A stretch of 64,000 nt of DNA from the NCBI GenBank assembly GCA_003193925.1, contig PSPG01000003.1, positions 40,797 to 104,796 on the forward strand. Direction: 5' to 3'. The position numbers and the translations under genes are program-made. Shown one piece after another: positions 18,163-28,023 of this stretch. Numbering within the stretch: the stretch's first letter is position 1; each line of letters begins with the position of its first letter. Below the pieces are notes generated by a model, which was not told where the DNA came from, made no database searches, and saw nothing but the letters and a program-made list of their open reading frames with translations. The stretch comes from Candidatus Thalassarchaeum betae (GTDB lineage Archaea; Thermoplasmatota; Poseidoniia; Poseidoniales; Thalassarchaeaceae).

Positions 18163-20922
18163 ATGGTCGATGAAAAGGACAGAGTGGTCGGATACCGGCA
18201 GCAGGGTGGCAAGCTACTGTTCCCCAAGCCCGGTTCCGGAGGCAGTCGCGAGTACAGCGAACCGCGTGATGAGGACAGCATCGCCAAGAGCAGGGGAGCA
18301 GGGGGCCACAAGCACGATGAGTTGCTGACCGGTTCTGCAATCGGCAAGGCCACACCGCTGATCGACGGACGCTGGAAGGTCACAGGGCAGGCCCAGTACG
18401 GGGACGACGTTCGCCTGCCAGGCGAGCTCGTCGGCAGGATAGTCCGCTCCAAGCATCACTACGCCAGAGTCCTGTCCATCGACGCGACAGCAGCGCTGGA
18501 GCTGCCTGGCGTTCTCGCAATCGCAACAGGAGCGGATGCCAGCGGCTCCTTCGGCGTACTGCCCGTCACCAAGGACGAGCACGCCATGGCGCGGGACAAG
18601 GTACGCCACATCGGTGACCTGGTTGCCTGTGTAGCTGCTGTCGACGAGGCGACCGCGAGGGAGGCGGTCCGTCTGATTGAGGTCGAGTACGAGGAGTTGG
18701 ACGCGGTCCACGACATGCGAAAGGGGCTGGACGACGCAGACGAGCCTATTCATGACAGAGGCAAGTACCACATCGGTTCGTCGAACATCCAGAAGAGGGT
18801 GTTTCAGGAGTTCGGCGACATCGCCGGTATGACGGAGAACGCCGTCGCCAGCCACAAGTCGGACTGGCTGTTCGCCGGCGCCAACCATGGATTCACCGAG
18901 CCGCACGCGGTCGTCGCCCACTGGGAGCCGTCGGGCCGACTGACCATGTACACCCCCCAGCAGGTCCCGCACTACGTCCACCGGGCGCTGGCCGAGGTGC
19001 TTGAGATTCCCATGCACCAGATTAACGTCTACCGCACCTTCGTCGGCGGAGGGTTCGGCGGCAAGTCCGACCCGTTCCCGCACGAGATGTGCGCCGCAAT
19101 CCTGGCGCGCAAGACCGGGCGGCCGGTGCGAATAAACTTCGACCGCGAGGAGGTCTTCTTGGTCAATCGCGGTCGGCACCCCTCTAGGATAGAGATGAAC
19201 CTGCACGCCGACTCCGAGGGCAGGCTGTGCGGCATCGAGACTGACGCCCTGATCGACGGTGGCGCCTTCGCATCGTTCGGCCACGTCACCACTTACTACA
19301 ACGGCGTCCTGCACACCGCCCCCTACGAAATCGGCGCCTTCCACTACACCGGCGCGAGGGTATGGACGAACAAGCCAGCGAGCGGGGCCATGCGTGGCCA
19401 CGGGGCGGTAAACTCGCGCTGCGCCGTGGAGGTGGGCCTGGACGATCTGGCCGGGCAGCTCGGAGTCGACCCGATCACATTCAGGCTCGCTAACCTACTG
19501 CCTCCGCACTCGGCCACGATCACCGGATTCAGGGTCACCAGCATCGGCATGCGAGAGTGCCTCGAGAGGGTCAGGGAGGCTTCGGGCTGGGACGAGAAGT
19601 TCCGCAAGTTGCCGGATGGCCACGGAATAGGCGTCGGCTGCGGCTTCTTCATCTCCGGTAGCGGTCTTCCGATCCACTGGGATCCCAACAAATTCCCCCA
19701 CGCCACCGTCCACCTCAAGGTCGACATGGACGGTGGCGTGACCGTCCACACCGGCGCGGCCGAGATAGGGCAGGGCTCCGACACCGTCATCGCCCAGTCG
19801 GTCGCAGAGGTCCTCGGCCTGCCGTTGGAGATGATCAGGATCAGGAGCATCGAGACTGACACCGCTCCGGTGGACCTAGGCTCTTACTCGTCGCGTGTCA
19901 CTTTCATGAACGCGAACGCCGCCATCACTGCAGCAATGGACATTCGGCAGAAACTGCTGGACGCGGCTGCCGAGGTCACCGGCGCGCCGGTCGAGAAACT
20001 GGTCATCGGTGACCGGCGCATATTCCGCAAGGACAACCCCGCTGTCGGGGTCTCCTACCTCGAGGCGCTGCACAAGGCGCTGGAGGACACCGGGGCTCTG
20101 GTTTCATCCGGGGCATACCGCACCCCGCCGATGGGGCGCGTTCACAAGGGGGCGGGTGCGGGAATCGCCCCGGCCTACTCATTCTCGGCCTACATCGCCG
20201 AGGTCAAGGTCGACATCGAGACCGGACAGACCGAGGTGCTCAAGGTATGGGCTGCCCATGACTGCGGCAAAGCCCTCAATCCACTGGCGGTGAAAGGGCA
20301 GATGATCGGTTCGTGCCACATGGGGCTGGGGCAGGTGCTCAGCGAGGAGATGCGCTACAGCAGGAACGGGCATCTGCTGAACCCGGACCTGCTCGATTAC
20401 AAGATCCCAACAGTCCACGAGATGCCGGAGATCGTGCCCATCATCGTCGAGTCGAACGACTCTGAAGGCCCCTTTGGGGCCAAGGAGGCTGGAGAGGGGC
20501 CGTTGCTGCCAATCCTCCCTGCGGTCTGCAACGCGGTCTACGACGCAGTCGGCATCCGCACAAGTGAGTTGCCGATAACCCCCGACCGGATGCACAGGAT
20601 GATCGAGGCGAGATGCAAAGACGAGGGTGCCTCCAGCCCCCTAGATCTGGCTTCACCCAGGCTGCAGCACTCGGACCTCGAAGGCGTGCTGGAGGCTCGT
20701 GCTGCCGAGCACGCCGAGCGAGACCGCTCCCGTAACACCGACCCCGACCCACCCGATTACAACAACGGGGCCCTGTTCGGGTTCGACCCGGAAATCCCAC
20801 CCGACGAGCAGGACGAGCGCTGGGTCGTCAGCGTGACGCCTGGCGACGAGTACGTCGACAGCCCACGTCTGGCCGGCAGCGCGTGGAAGCACACCGAGCG
20901 ACGACACGGGGGTGGTGCCTGA
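18163..20922 (+). CDS. Mo-hydroxylase large (molybdopterin) subunit (XDH/HcrA family)
   Basis: YRTFVGGGFGGKSDPFPHE, GAMRGHGAVN, GAAEIGQGSDTVIAQ, GPFGAKEAGEGPLLP. No AYxCSFR loop of Cu-CO dehydrogenase seen. Confidence 0.94.
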   Translation: MVDEKDRVVGYRQQGGKLLFPKPGSGGSREYSEPRDEDSIAKSRGAGGHKHDELLTGSAIGKATPLIDGRWKVTGQAQYGDDVRLPGELVGRIVRSKHHYARVLSIDATAALELPGVLAIATGADASGSFGVLPVTKDEHAMARDKVRHIGDLVACVAAVDEATAREAVRLIEVEYEELDAVHDMRKGLDDADEPIHDRGKYHIGSSNIQKRVFQEFGDIAGMTENAVASHKSDWLFAGANHGFTEPHAVVAHWEPSGRLTMYTPQQVPHYVHRALAEVLEIPMHQINVYRTFVGGGFGGKSDPFPHEMCAAILARKTGRPVRINFDREEVFLVNRGRHPSRIEMNLHADSEGRLCGIETDALIDGGAFASFGHVTTYYNGVLHTAPYEIGAFHYTGARVWTNKPASGAMRGHGAVNSRCAVEVGLDDLAGQLGVDPITFRLANLLPPHSATITGFRVTSIGMRECLERVREASGWDEKFRKLPDGHGIGVGCGFFISGSGLPIHWDPNKFPHATVHLKVDMDGGVTVHTGAAEIGQGSDTVIAQSVAEVLGLPLEMIRIRSIETDTAPVDLGSYSSRVTFMNANAAITAAMDIRQKLLDAAAEVTGAPVEKLVIGDRRIFRKDNPAVGVSYLEALHKALEDTGALVSSGAYRTPPMGRVHKGAGAGIAPAYSFSAYIAEVKVDIETGQTEVLKVWAAHDCGKALNPLAVKGQMIGSCHMGLGQVLSEEMRYSRNGHLLNPDLLDYKIPTVHEMPEIVPIIVESNDSEGPFGAKEAGEGPLLPILPAVCNAVYDAVGIRTSELPITPDRMHRMIEARCKDEGASSPLDLASPRLQHSDLEGVLEARAAEHAERDRSRNTDPDPPDYNNGALFGFDPEIPPDEQDERWVVSVTPGDEYVDSPRLAGSAWKHTERRHGGGA

Positions 20923-21905
20923 TGCGCATGCCGCCGTTCACGCTGCACACTCCCGACTCTCTCGACGAGGCGCTGTCCATCGCAGGCGGGCTCGCCGACT
21001 CCGCCGAGGAGTTCGACTGGGTCGCAGGCGGCACCGACCTGCTGCCCAACTACAAGTGGCACCTGAACGTCAAGCCGCACGTCATCTCCCTAGCCAGAGT
21101 CTCGGAGCTCTCGGAACTCTCGTACACTCACATCGGAGCCATGGTCCGACTGCAGGACCTCGCCGAGTCCGACGCCGTCCACCCGCTGATCGCCAGGGTG
21201 TCGAGCATGATTGCGAGCGTGATGATACGGCGCTCCGGAACCGTCGGAGGCAACATCTGCCTGGATACGCGGTGCTTCTGGTTCAACCAGTCGGAGGAAT
21301 GGCGCGAGTCCATCGAGTGGTGCTACAAGTGCGACTGCGGGAGCGGTGCCGACTGCAGGGTCATACCGAACCAGAACACGCTCTGCGTCGCCACCTACCA
21401 AGCAGACCTCGCACCGGTGCTGATGTGCCTGGGCGCGACCATCCACCTAGCCACCCCCTCGGGCAAGCGGTCGGTGCCGCTGACCGAGTTCTTTGAACTC
21501 GACGGGATCACGCGCAACGTCCTAGAGCCCGGCGAGCTGGTGACCCACCTCACCCTGCCCGAGGACATCTCGGAATGGCAGGGGGACTACCAGAGACTTC
21601 GACAGAGGCAGTCGTGGGACTTCCCGGAGGCTGGCGTCGCGGTGCTTTGGAAATCTGGCTCCAACGGAGCCCCCTCTGACCTCCGGGTCGCTACCACCGG
21701 CCTCGAGGCGATTCCGGGTTACCACTCGGAGGAGGCCGCCGCCGCCCTCGAGGGCTGGAGCGGCGTGGACAGCATCGACGAGCTGGCCGAGGCGGTCAGG
21801 AAAGCGGTCAGGCCGGTGCTAAACACCTGGTACCCTCCGTCGTACAGACGCAAGATGGTCAGAATTTTAACGAAGCGAGCGAGCAGCGGTCTCTTGGAAG
21901 TCTAG
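20922..21905 (+). CDS. Mo-hydroxylase FAD subunit, 4-hydroxybenzoyl-CoA reductase beta-like with Cys-rich insertion
   Basis: WVAGGTDLLPNYK FAD motif; RRSGTVGGNICLDTRC; insertion CFWFNQSEEWRESIEWCYKCDCGSGADCRVIPNQNTLCVAT. ATG at 20922 overlaps the previous TGA. Confidence 0.92.
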   Translation: MRMPPFTLHTPDSLDEALSIAGGLADSAEEFDWVAGGTDLLPNYKWHLNVKPHVISLARVSELSELSYTHIGAMVRLQDLAESDAVHPLIARVSSMIASVMIRRSGTVGGNICLDTRCFWFNQSEEWRESIEWCYKCDCGSGADCRVIPNQNTLCVATYQADLAPVLMCLGATIHLATPSGKRSVPLTEFFELDGITRNVLEPGELVTHLTLPEDISEWQGDYQRLRQRQSWDFPEAGVAVLWKSGSNGAPSDLRVATTGLEAIPGYHSEEAAAALEGWSGVDSIDELAEAVRKAVRPVLNTWYPPSYRRKMVRILTKRASSGLLEV

Positions 21906-21906
21906 C

Positions 21907-22836
21907 ATGAAATCGAGACTGTGCATCGGCCTCGCCCTCCTGCTCCTGGCCTCCGCGACGCCAGTGCAGGGCCAGTTGGGAGCCTGGGACCTCGGGATCG
22001 AGTACCCCGGCGACAACGAGGACATGCCCTTCAACGTCGACAAGGACGGAAGGTCCACGATCCAGTTCTTCGTGAACAACGATGAGTTTCAGGACATCGA
22101 GGTCGAGTTCGAATACGACATTCCGTTCGCCGGCGAGGCGGATGGCCCCGAGTCAGAGACCATCAGCGGTGGCTCGAACGAGACCTTCACCCTCTCGGTC
22201 TCGGGAATAGACGTCTGGAACTACGCGGCAGACTCCAAGGGGGAGTTCACGATCACCGCTAACCTGGTCTCCAGAGCCGGTCTGCCCATCGGCCTGCCTG
22301 GAGAGAGCGAGGAAGCCAGCGGTTGGCTGAAGATCCCGAGAATCTACTCGATGGAGCTCGATGTCGCCGACCCTGTCGGCCCTATGAACGCGGGCTCGGA
22401 CGTCATCCTCCGAGTTACTGTGACCAACACGGGCAACGTGCAGGACAAGGTCGGTGAGGTGGAGGTCGCAGACAACTGTCCCCTGCTGACCACCGACAAC
22501 GGGCTCGACGTCCTGATGACCAGGGACATCAACGCGGGTCAGACGACCGAGGCTGATCTCAGAGCCACCGCATCAGAGAGCCATCCCCGGAGGAACTGCA
22601 AGATCGAGGTCACCGTCTCATCCAACGGAGCGATGAACTCGGGCGGCTCGGTGCTCGCCGGCGCGGAGACCACGGTCACCGTCGAGCCACCTCTCGAAGA
22701 ACCCGATGATAGCGGAGATTCCGATGATCCGGACGACCCTGTCGAGGTGATCAGCTCGAGTCTTCCGGCACCGGGTGTAGCATCGGTATTCTGTGCTCTG
22801 GCAATGGCATTAATCGCAAGCAATCGGAGGCGTTGA
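21907..22836 (+). CDS. Secreted/surface CARDB-like protein with C-terminal sorting-like signal
   Basis: Signal peptide; VTNTGNVQDKV; C-terminus SSLPAPGVASVFCALAMALIASNRRR. Confidence 0.7.
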   Translation: MKSRLCIGLALLLLASATPVQGQLGAWDLGIEYPGDNEDMPFNVDKDGRSTIQFFVNNDEFQDIEVEFEYDIPFAGEADGPESETISGGSNETFTLSVSGIDVWNYAADSKGEFTITANLVSRAGLPIGLPGESEEASGWLKIPRIYSMELDVADPVGPMNAGSDVILRVTVTNTGNVQDKVGEVEVADNCPLLTTDNGLDVLMTRDINAGQTTEADLRATASESHPRRNCKIEVTVSSNGAMNSGGSVLAGAETTVTVEPPLEEPDDSGDSDDPDDPVEVISSSLPAPGVASVFCALAMALIASNRRR

Positions 22837-23016
22837 AAATCAACGTCTGCGACGCTGATAAGGCGGTGCTGAGAAGGTGCATAAAGAACACCGAACATGC
22901 TGAAATCGGCTCGTGCGCGCGAACTACGCTCAGCAACATATAACTGTCAAATGACGGTCGCGCGAGCACCGTAGGTGCTACCATGGTATTCAATTAGGTA
23001 AAAGGTAGGAATTATA

Positions 23017-24621
23017 ATGGCTGACGAGGGTAAGGAAGAAGTCCAGTTCACCACCTACGTGGTGGGCTCCATCGCAATTACAATCGTACTCCTCCTGCTG
23101 CTCCCGATGCTGTTCGTGATGGGCAAGTCCACCGCCTATTCGGCATACGAGGACCAAGAACTCTTCCAGCTCTCTGATATGCGCGACTCGCTCGCAGATC
23201 CTGAAGGCGATGGGGACGACTCTGACGACGGTTACTTCATTGCCAACACGATGTCGACCCCCATGTTGGTCAACGACTGGAAGGACCCTCATCGCACCAT
23301 GCTCCTGATCATCGCTCCGGAGAAGCCGATCGACGAAACCGAGGCAAATGCAATCTACGACTTCGTCACCGAGAAGGGCGGCAAGGTGATAGTCGCAGCC
23401 GACGGGACAAACGCGAACCGGCTGGCCACCAAGTTCGGGGTCACATACTTCGGATACCCATTGAACGACGAGAACCAGCACTGGCTGGAATACGATGACG
23501 ATGGCCCGCTCTACCCCTCGTGGCTGAATGTCTGGAGCGTCGCCGCAGTGCATGAAGACGTCAATGAGATGGGAGCCGGGGCTGCTAGGAAGGGCTGCTC
23601 CGAGTTCCAGATCGTGAACCAGAATCCTAGCTCGTGCAGAATCCCAGTCATGTTCCGCTCGCCCACGGGCATGAAGTTCGAGCCCTCATTGAGGGACACC
23701 ACCCATCCCGATGAAAGGGATGTCAAGATACTCGCCAGGGCTTCGTCGTCCGCGTTCATCGACCTCATGGGGGACGGTGACGCCAGCAACCCGCTGAACC
23801 CCGCCCCGGGCGACCTGTCCCTGATGATCCGCTTCGACTACCCCCACATCAGCGCTTACGACCGGGTTCGCTCCGGACAGGGCGGCTTGGTCGGAGGCGA
23901 CATCGGTGAGATGAGCGTAACCGGCAGCATCGTCTTCGTCTCCGACGAGGAGGCCTTCTCCAACCGATTGTGGACCCTGCCCCAAGCAGTCGCAACCGGC
24001 TTGAGCTCCTCCTGCGAGGGCGTGGTGGGAAGCTGCTGGATGCAGGAGATAAGCGACAACAACGAGTGGCAGGGCAACGAGGTCTACTACAAGCTTCTGA
24101 TCCACTCGATGATGGAGTTCGACAATCTCGAACTGTCCGGCGAGATCAGGAACGATGTGTCGCAGTTCCAAGTCGTCTTCGACGAGAGCCGCCACATCAC
24201 CGGAGTGATCTCCGCGCCGTTCGTCGAGACCATGGGCACCGTAGTCCTGCTGACTTCGAACACGTTCCTCAAGTGGCTGGTCGTGCTGAACGTCGGCCTC
24301 CTCCTCCTGGTAGCCATGATGGTGGTTCCCGAGAAGGAGAACTGGCGTCACGTGTTCGATTTGACCAGATTCAACCAGCGTCCGAACAAGCTCGACCCGA
24401 GTACCTACCGCCTGCGCGTCCAGCAGTCCCTGTTCACCAAGATCAGGGTGTACCATGAACTGACCCGTGACCAGATGGCGGCGATGCCGCCAGCAGAAAT
24501 CCAATCGATGATTGGTGACCCCCGGCTCGTAGAGCTGGCATACAGCCAGAGCCGATCCTACTCCCCCAAAGAGCTGCGCCAACTAATGCAGGCAATCAGG
24601 CGATGGGGGAGAAGTAGTTGA
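23017..24621 (+). CDS. Membrane protein, DUF4350-like
   Basis: N- and C-terminal TM segments; GKVIVAADGTNANRLATKFGV; directly upstream of moxR/DUF58. Confidence 0.65.
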   Translation: MADEGKEEVQFTTYVVGSIAITIVLLLLLPMLFVMGKSTAYSAYEDQELFQLSDMRDSLADPEGDGDDSDDGYFIANTMSTPMLVNDWKDPHRTMLLIIAPEKPIDETEANAIYDFVTEKGGKVIVAADGTNANRLATKFGVTYFGYPLNDENQHWLEYDDDGPLYPSWLNVWSVAAVHEDVNEMGAGAARKGCSEFQIVNQNPSSCRIPVMFRSPTGMKFEPSLRDTTHPDERDVKILARASSSAFIDLMGDGDASNPLNPAPGDLSLMIRFDYPHISAYDRVRSGQGGLVGGDIGEMSVTGSIVFVSDEEAFSNRLWTLPQAVATGLSSSCEGVVGSCWMQEISDNNEWQGNEVYYKLLIHSMMEFDNLELSGEIRNDVSQFQVVFDESRHITGVISAPFVETMGTVVLLTSNTFLKWLVVLNVGLLLLVAMMVVPEKENWRHVFDLTRFNQRPNKLDPSTYRLRVQQSLFTKIRVYHELTRDQMAAMPPAEIQSMIGDPRLVELAYSQSRSYSPKELRQLMQAIRRWGRSS

Positions 24622-24641
24622 AAAACAATGGAGAGATGTAA

Positions 24642-25697
24642 ATGAATGCAACACCACCAGCAAAGAAAACGGAAAAACGCCCGCCAGATGATGTCGAGAA
24701 GGGTTACGCGAAGAAGGCCGAGGCCGCGCGTGGAAAGAAGAAGATGAGCGAGAGGCTGACCGCTGTCGGCGCAATCTCTGGTGCCATCGCCACCGAAGTG
24801 CAGAAGGTCATCATCGGAAAGGCACACGTGATCGACAACGTCCTAGTGGACATCCTAGCGAACGGGAACCTGCTGTTCGAGGACTACCCCGGACTGGCCA
24901 AGACCCTGATGACGAACACGTTCGCCGATGCGCTCGGTTGCGACTTCAAGCGTGTATCATTCACGCCTGACCTGCTGCCAGCAGACATCACCGGCACGAA
25001 CATCTACGACGCCAAGAAGGGAGAGTTCACCTTCAAGCCGGGGCCTATCTTCTGCAACCTGCTGCTATCTGACGAGATCAACAGAGCGCCACCGAAGACC
25101 CAAGCAGCTCTGCTTGAGGCGATGCAGGAGCATCAAGTAACCATCGGTATCGTGACTCACAAGCTACCGGCGCCCTTCCTGACGATGGCAACGCAGAACC
25201 CGGTCGAGCAGGAGGGCACCTACCCGCTGCCTGAGGCTCAGCTCGACCGATTCATGTTCAAGATGAGCGTCGGATACCCCGACCGCGCTGACGAGGTCGA
25301 GATTCTCAACCGGCGCATCGCCCGAAAGAAGGACGCGGTCGATGTCGAGGTAATCACCGACCCGGCCCGAGTCGTCGCTATGCAGCAGGCTATCGAGGAC
25401 GTCTACGTCGACCCCGCTGTCAGACTGTACATGGTCGAGATAGTCTCCAGGACCCGTGAGGACCCACGAGTGCTCGTCGGTTCCTCGCCGAGAGGTTCGC
25501 AGGCTCTCCTCAAGACCGGTCGTGCCGCTGCAGCGATGCGCGGTCGCGACTTCGTGACACCTGACGATGTCAAGTCGATTGCAGAGCTAGCATTGGCACA
25601 CCGCCTGATCCTGAAGCCAGAGCACCAGATTAAGGGACTCGAGCCCGGGGAAGTCATCCAAGACGTCCTCCGCCAAGTCCCCGTGCCGACCGTCTGA
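24642..25697 (+). CDS. MoxR-family AAA ATPase
   Basis: LFEDYPGLAKT, LLLSDEINRAPPKTQAALLEAMQE, FLTMATQNPVEQEGTYPLPEAQLDRFMFK. Confidence 0.96.
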   Translation: MNATPPAKKTEKRPPDDVEKGYAKKAEAARGKKKMSERLTAVGAISGAIATEVQKVIIGKAHVIDNVLVDILANGNLLFEDYPGLAKTLMTNTFADALGCDFKRVSFTPDLLPADITGTNIYDAKKGEFTFKPGPIFCNLLLSDEINRAPPKTQAALLEAMQEHQVTIGIVTHKLPAPFLTMATQNPVEQEGTYPLPEAQLDRFMFKMSVGYPDRADEVEILNRRIARKKDAVDVEVITDPARVVAMQQAIEDVYVDPAVRLYMVEIVSRTREDPRVLVGSSPRGSQALLKTGRAAAAMRGRDFVTPDDVKSIAELALAHRLILKPEHQIKGLEPGEVIQDVLRQVPVPTV

Positions 25698-25736
25698 GGG
25701 CGATGCATAGGGGTTCGAGCCAGGAGGTGAAGGGGC

Positions 25737-27056
25737 GTGGCATGGAGTCGGAAGTCGGCGATGTTCGCAGCGCTGGCTGTCGCTCTCTACCTGCTCGGCC
25801 TCGTCCTGCGCAACCCCCAGTTGGTGACAGTAGCCGTGGTGCTGCTGTCCTTCCTCACCTGGGCGGCGTTCCGAACCTCGCACGCGGATGTCGCGGCATC
25901 CGGAAGGAGGATGGAGGACGGCGAATCGGACGAGGGAGTCCAATTGCACTCGGTTTCGGCCCTTCGTCGGATCTCCTCTGCCAGGATATTCGAGGATGGC
26001 GAGATTGACATCACGCTGCGAATCCAGAACCGCTCAAATCTCTCCAAGGTTCTGGAGGTTCGTGATAGAGTACCGGAGGTAATGCGCATCAAGAAGGGTG
26101 CGAACTACGTACTGATGGAACTCGGCCCCCAGCGAGAGACGGAAATCTCGTACACCATCGAGACACCCCTGAGGGGTTTCTACACCATCGGCCCGGTGTG
26201 CATTAGAATCCAGGACGCCTTCGGGCTGTTCCACAACGAACGTGAGATACACCTCTACGACGACTTCCTCGTCTTCCCCAAGATGGAGGACATCAAGGAC
26301 GCCATGATCAAGAGCAGGGTGCCGAAGATCTTCACCGGAGCCGTAAACATCCGGAATCCCGGAGAGGGCTCTAACTTCTACAATCTGCGAGACTACATCC
26401 CGGGTGACCCGATGAAGAAGGTCAACTGGCACGCCACCGCCCGCAGCGGTGGCAAGATGATGGTGAACGAGTACGAGCGCGACGCCGTCAGCGACATCAT
26501 CCTGATAGTCGACAGCAGGTCGGTCGCCGAGACCGGCCCTGTGAGCCGGAACTCCCTGGTGTTCAGCACCAGAGCCGCAGCGAGCCTGTCGCAGTACTTC
26601 CTGGCTCGCCGGGACTCTGTCGGCCTGGTCACTTACGGTGACGAGATTGTCTCCGTTGATCGCGACACCGGGAAAAAGCAGCTTTACGTCCTCCTGACCA
26701 AGCTTGCCGGTGCGATGGCCAAGGGTAACACGCCGCTGAGGGTGGTGACCAACCGGATCATGCCTCACATCAACCGAGGCAGCCCGATCATCATCATGAG
26801 TCCGCTGGAGGACGACCCCACGGTGATAGACGCCGTGCGCGACCTGAGGGCGAGGAACTTCGACGTGACCATCCTCTCATCGAGCAGCCTCGAGTTCGAA
26901 TTCGACGCGAGGCGCCTTGACCGAACCGGTTACGAGGTCCTCAAGACCGAGCGGGACATTCTGCTCAGTGAGTTGCGTGGCCTAGGTGCGAACGTGATGG
27001 ACTGGGAGCCTGACATGCTGCTCAACACCGCCTTGGCAGGGGCGAGGGGATTCTAG
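25737..27056 (+). CDS. DUF58 domain protein
   Basis: RDYIPGDPMKKVNWHATARSGGKMMVNEYE is the DUF58 signature; N-terminal TMs. Confidence 0.92.
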   Translation: MAWSRKSAMFAALAVALYLLGLVLRNPQLVTVAVVLLSFLTWAAFRTSHADVAASGRRMEDGESDEGVQLHSVSALRRISSARIFEDGEIDITLRIQNRSNLSKVLEVRDRVPEVMRIKKGANYVLMELGPQRETEISYTIETPLRGFYTIGPVCIRIQDAFGLFHNEREIHLYDDFLVFPKMEDIKDAMIKSRVPKIFTGAVNIRNPGEGSNFYNLRDYIPGDPMKKVNWHATARSGGKMMVNEYERDAVSDIILIVDSRSVAETGPVSRNSLVFSTRAAASLSQYFLARRDSVGLVTYGDEIVSVDRDTGKKQLYVLLTKLAGAMAKGNTPLRVVTNRIMPHINRGSPIIIMSPLEDDPTVIDAVRDLRARNFDVTILSSSSLEFEFDARRLDRTGYEVLKTERDILLSELRGLGANVMDWEPDMLLNTALAGARGF

Positions 27057-27066
27057 AGGTGACAGG

Positions 27067-28023
27067 ATGGCAGATGACGATGTGCCTGATGAGGGAGACT
27101 ATGTCACCGTTGAGGGGGCTAGCGACACCGCGCACCTATACGAGGGCAAGAGGGTCAGTTCGGCCCCCCCGAGCCGCAGGAAGGCAGCAGGGCGCCTGAG
27201 GGGGAGCACTGAGATCCCGAAGGACGCGATTCCGGAGGTGCACGTCCCGACCATCATCGAGTCGTTCTTCGGAGGGCCCATTGTCAGCTCGATGAAGTTC
27301 CTGCCGCCGGACCGGATGGTGTCCTCGCTGCAGATTGGTTCAGCCGGGGTGCTGTTTTTGCTCTGCTTCCTGACCTTCACGGTGACTCCCGTATCAGGGA
27401 CCGTCTGGTTCACACTCACCAACATGCTGGGCTACCCGGCTTTCGGCGGCATTCTCCATATGGTAATCATACTGGCAGGCCTAATCGGCGGCGTCTACGG
27501 TATCTTCCAGAGGGACCAGAGGGCATTGCTGGCCTCCTACGTCCTGCTCATAGTGGTGACTCTGCGATTCGCCGGCAGCAAAGTCGAGTTCGGACTCAAT
27601 CTCCTCCCCGAAGAGGAGTTCTGGCAGAAAATCCTGCTGATCTTCTACGCGGTATTCCTCGTGATGTACATAGAACTGACGAGCGGCATCATCCGATTCT
27701 CGATGCTGGACACTTCAATCCGAACCGGTGAGGTGTATGTGATGCAGATCACCAAGATCACGTCGCGCTACCACAAGGCGCTGGTCATCACACCCCTCGT
27801 CGCTGGCACGGTGGCTCTCCTGACGCTGATGATCAACCTGATCATTCCTGCATTCGTCGGACTCTTCGATGAGGTGGCCGCGCATCGCCTCCGAGAGAGC
27901 GTTGAACTGACCAGCGTCTACGGAGTCGCTCTCGGTACCATCATGGTGTTCACGGTGATAGCGGCGATGTTCGCGGTCAACCTGCCTCTGCGCATCGAGC
28001 AGATGCGCGAGAGGCGCAGCTAA
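27067..28023 (+). CDS. Multi-TM membrane protein of MoxR/DUF58 cluster
   Basis: Several hydrophobic segments; co-directional with DUF58 gene, 10-bp gap. Confidence 0.65.
   Translation: MADDDVPDEGDYVTVEGASDTAHLYEGKRVSSAPPSRRKAAGRLRGSTEIPKDAIPEVHVPTIIESFFGGPIVSSMKFLPPDRMVSSLQIGSAGVLFLLCFLTFTVTPVSGTVWFTLTNMLGYPAFGGILHMVIILAGLIGGVYGIFQRDQRALLASYVLLIVVTLRFAGSKVEFGLNLLPEEEFWQKILLIFYAVFLVMYIELTSGIIRFSMLDTSIRTGEVYVMQITKITSRYHKALVITPLVAGTVALLTLMINLIIPAFVGLFDEVAAHRLRESVELTSVYGVALGTIMVFTVIAAMFAVNLPLRIEQMRERRS

Noticed and set aside
17580-21905. Aerobic CO dehydrogenase (coxMSL)
   Set aside because: Large subunit lacks the AYxCSFR active-site loop and the FAD subunit has an HcrB-like Cys insertion.
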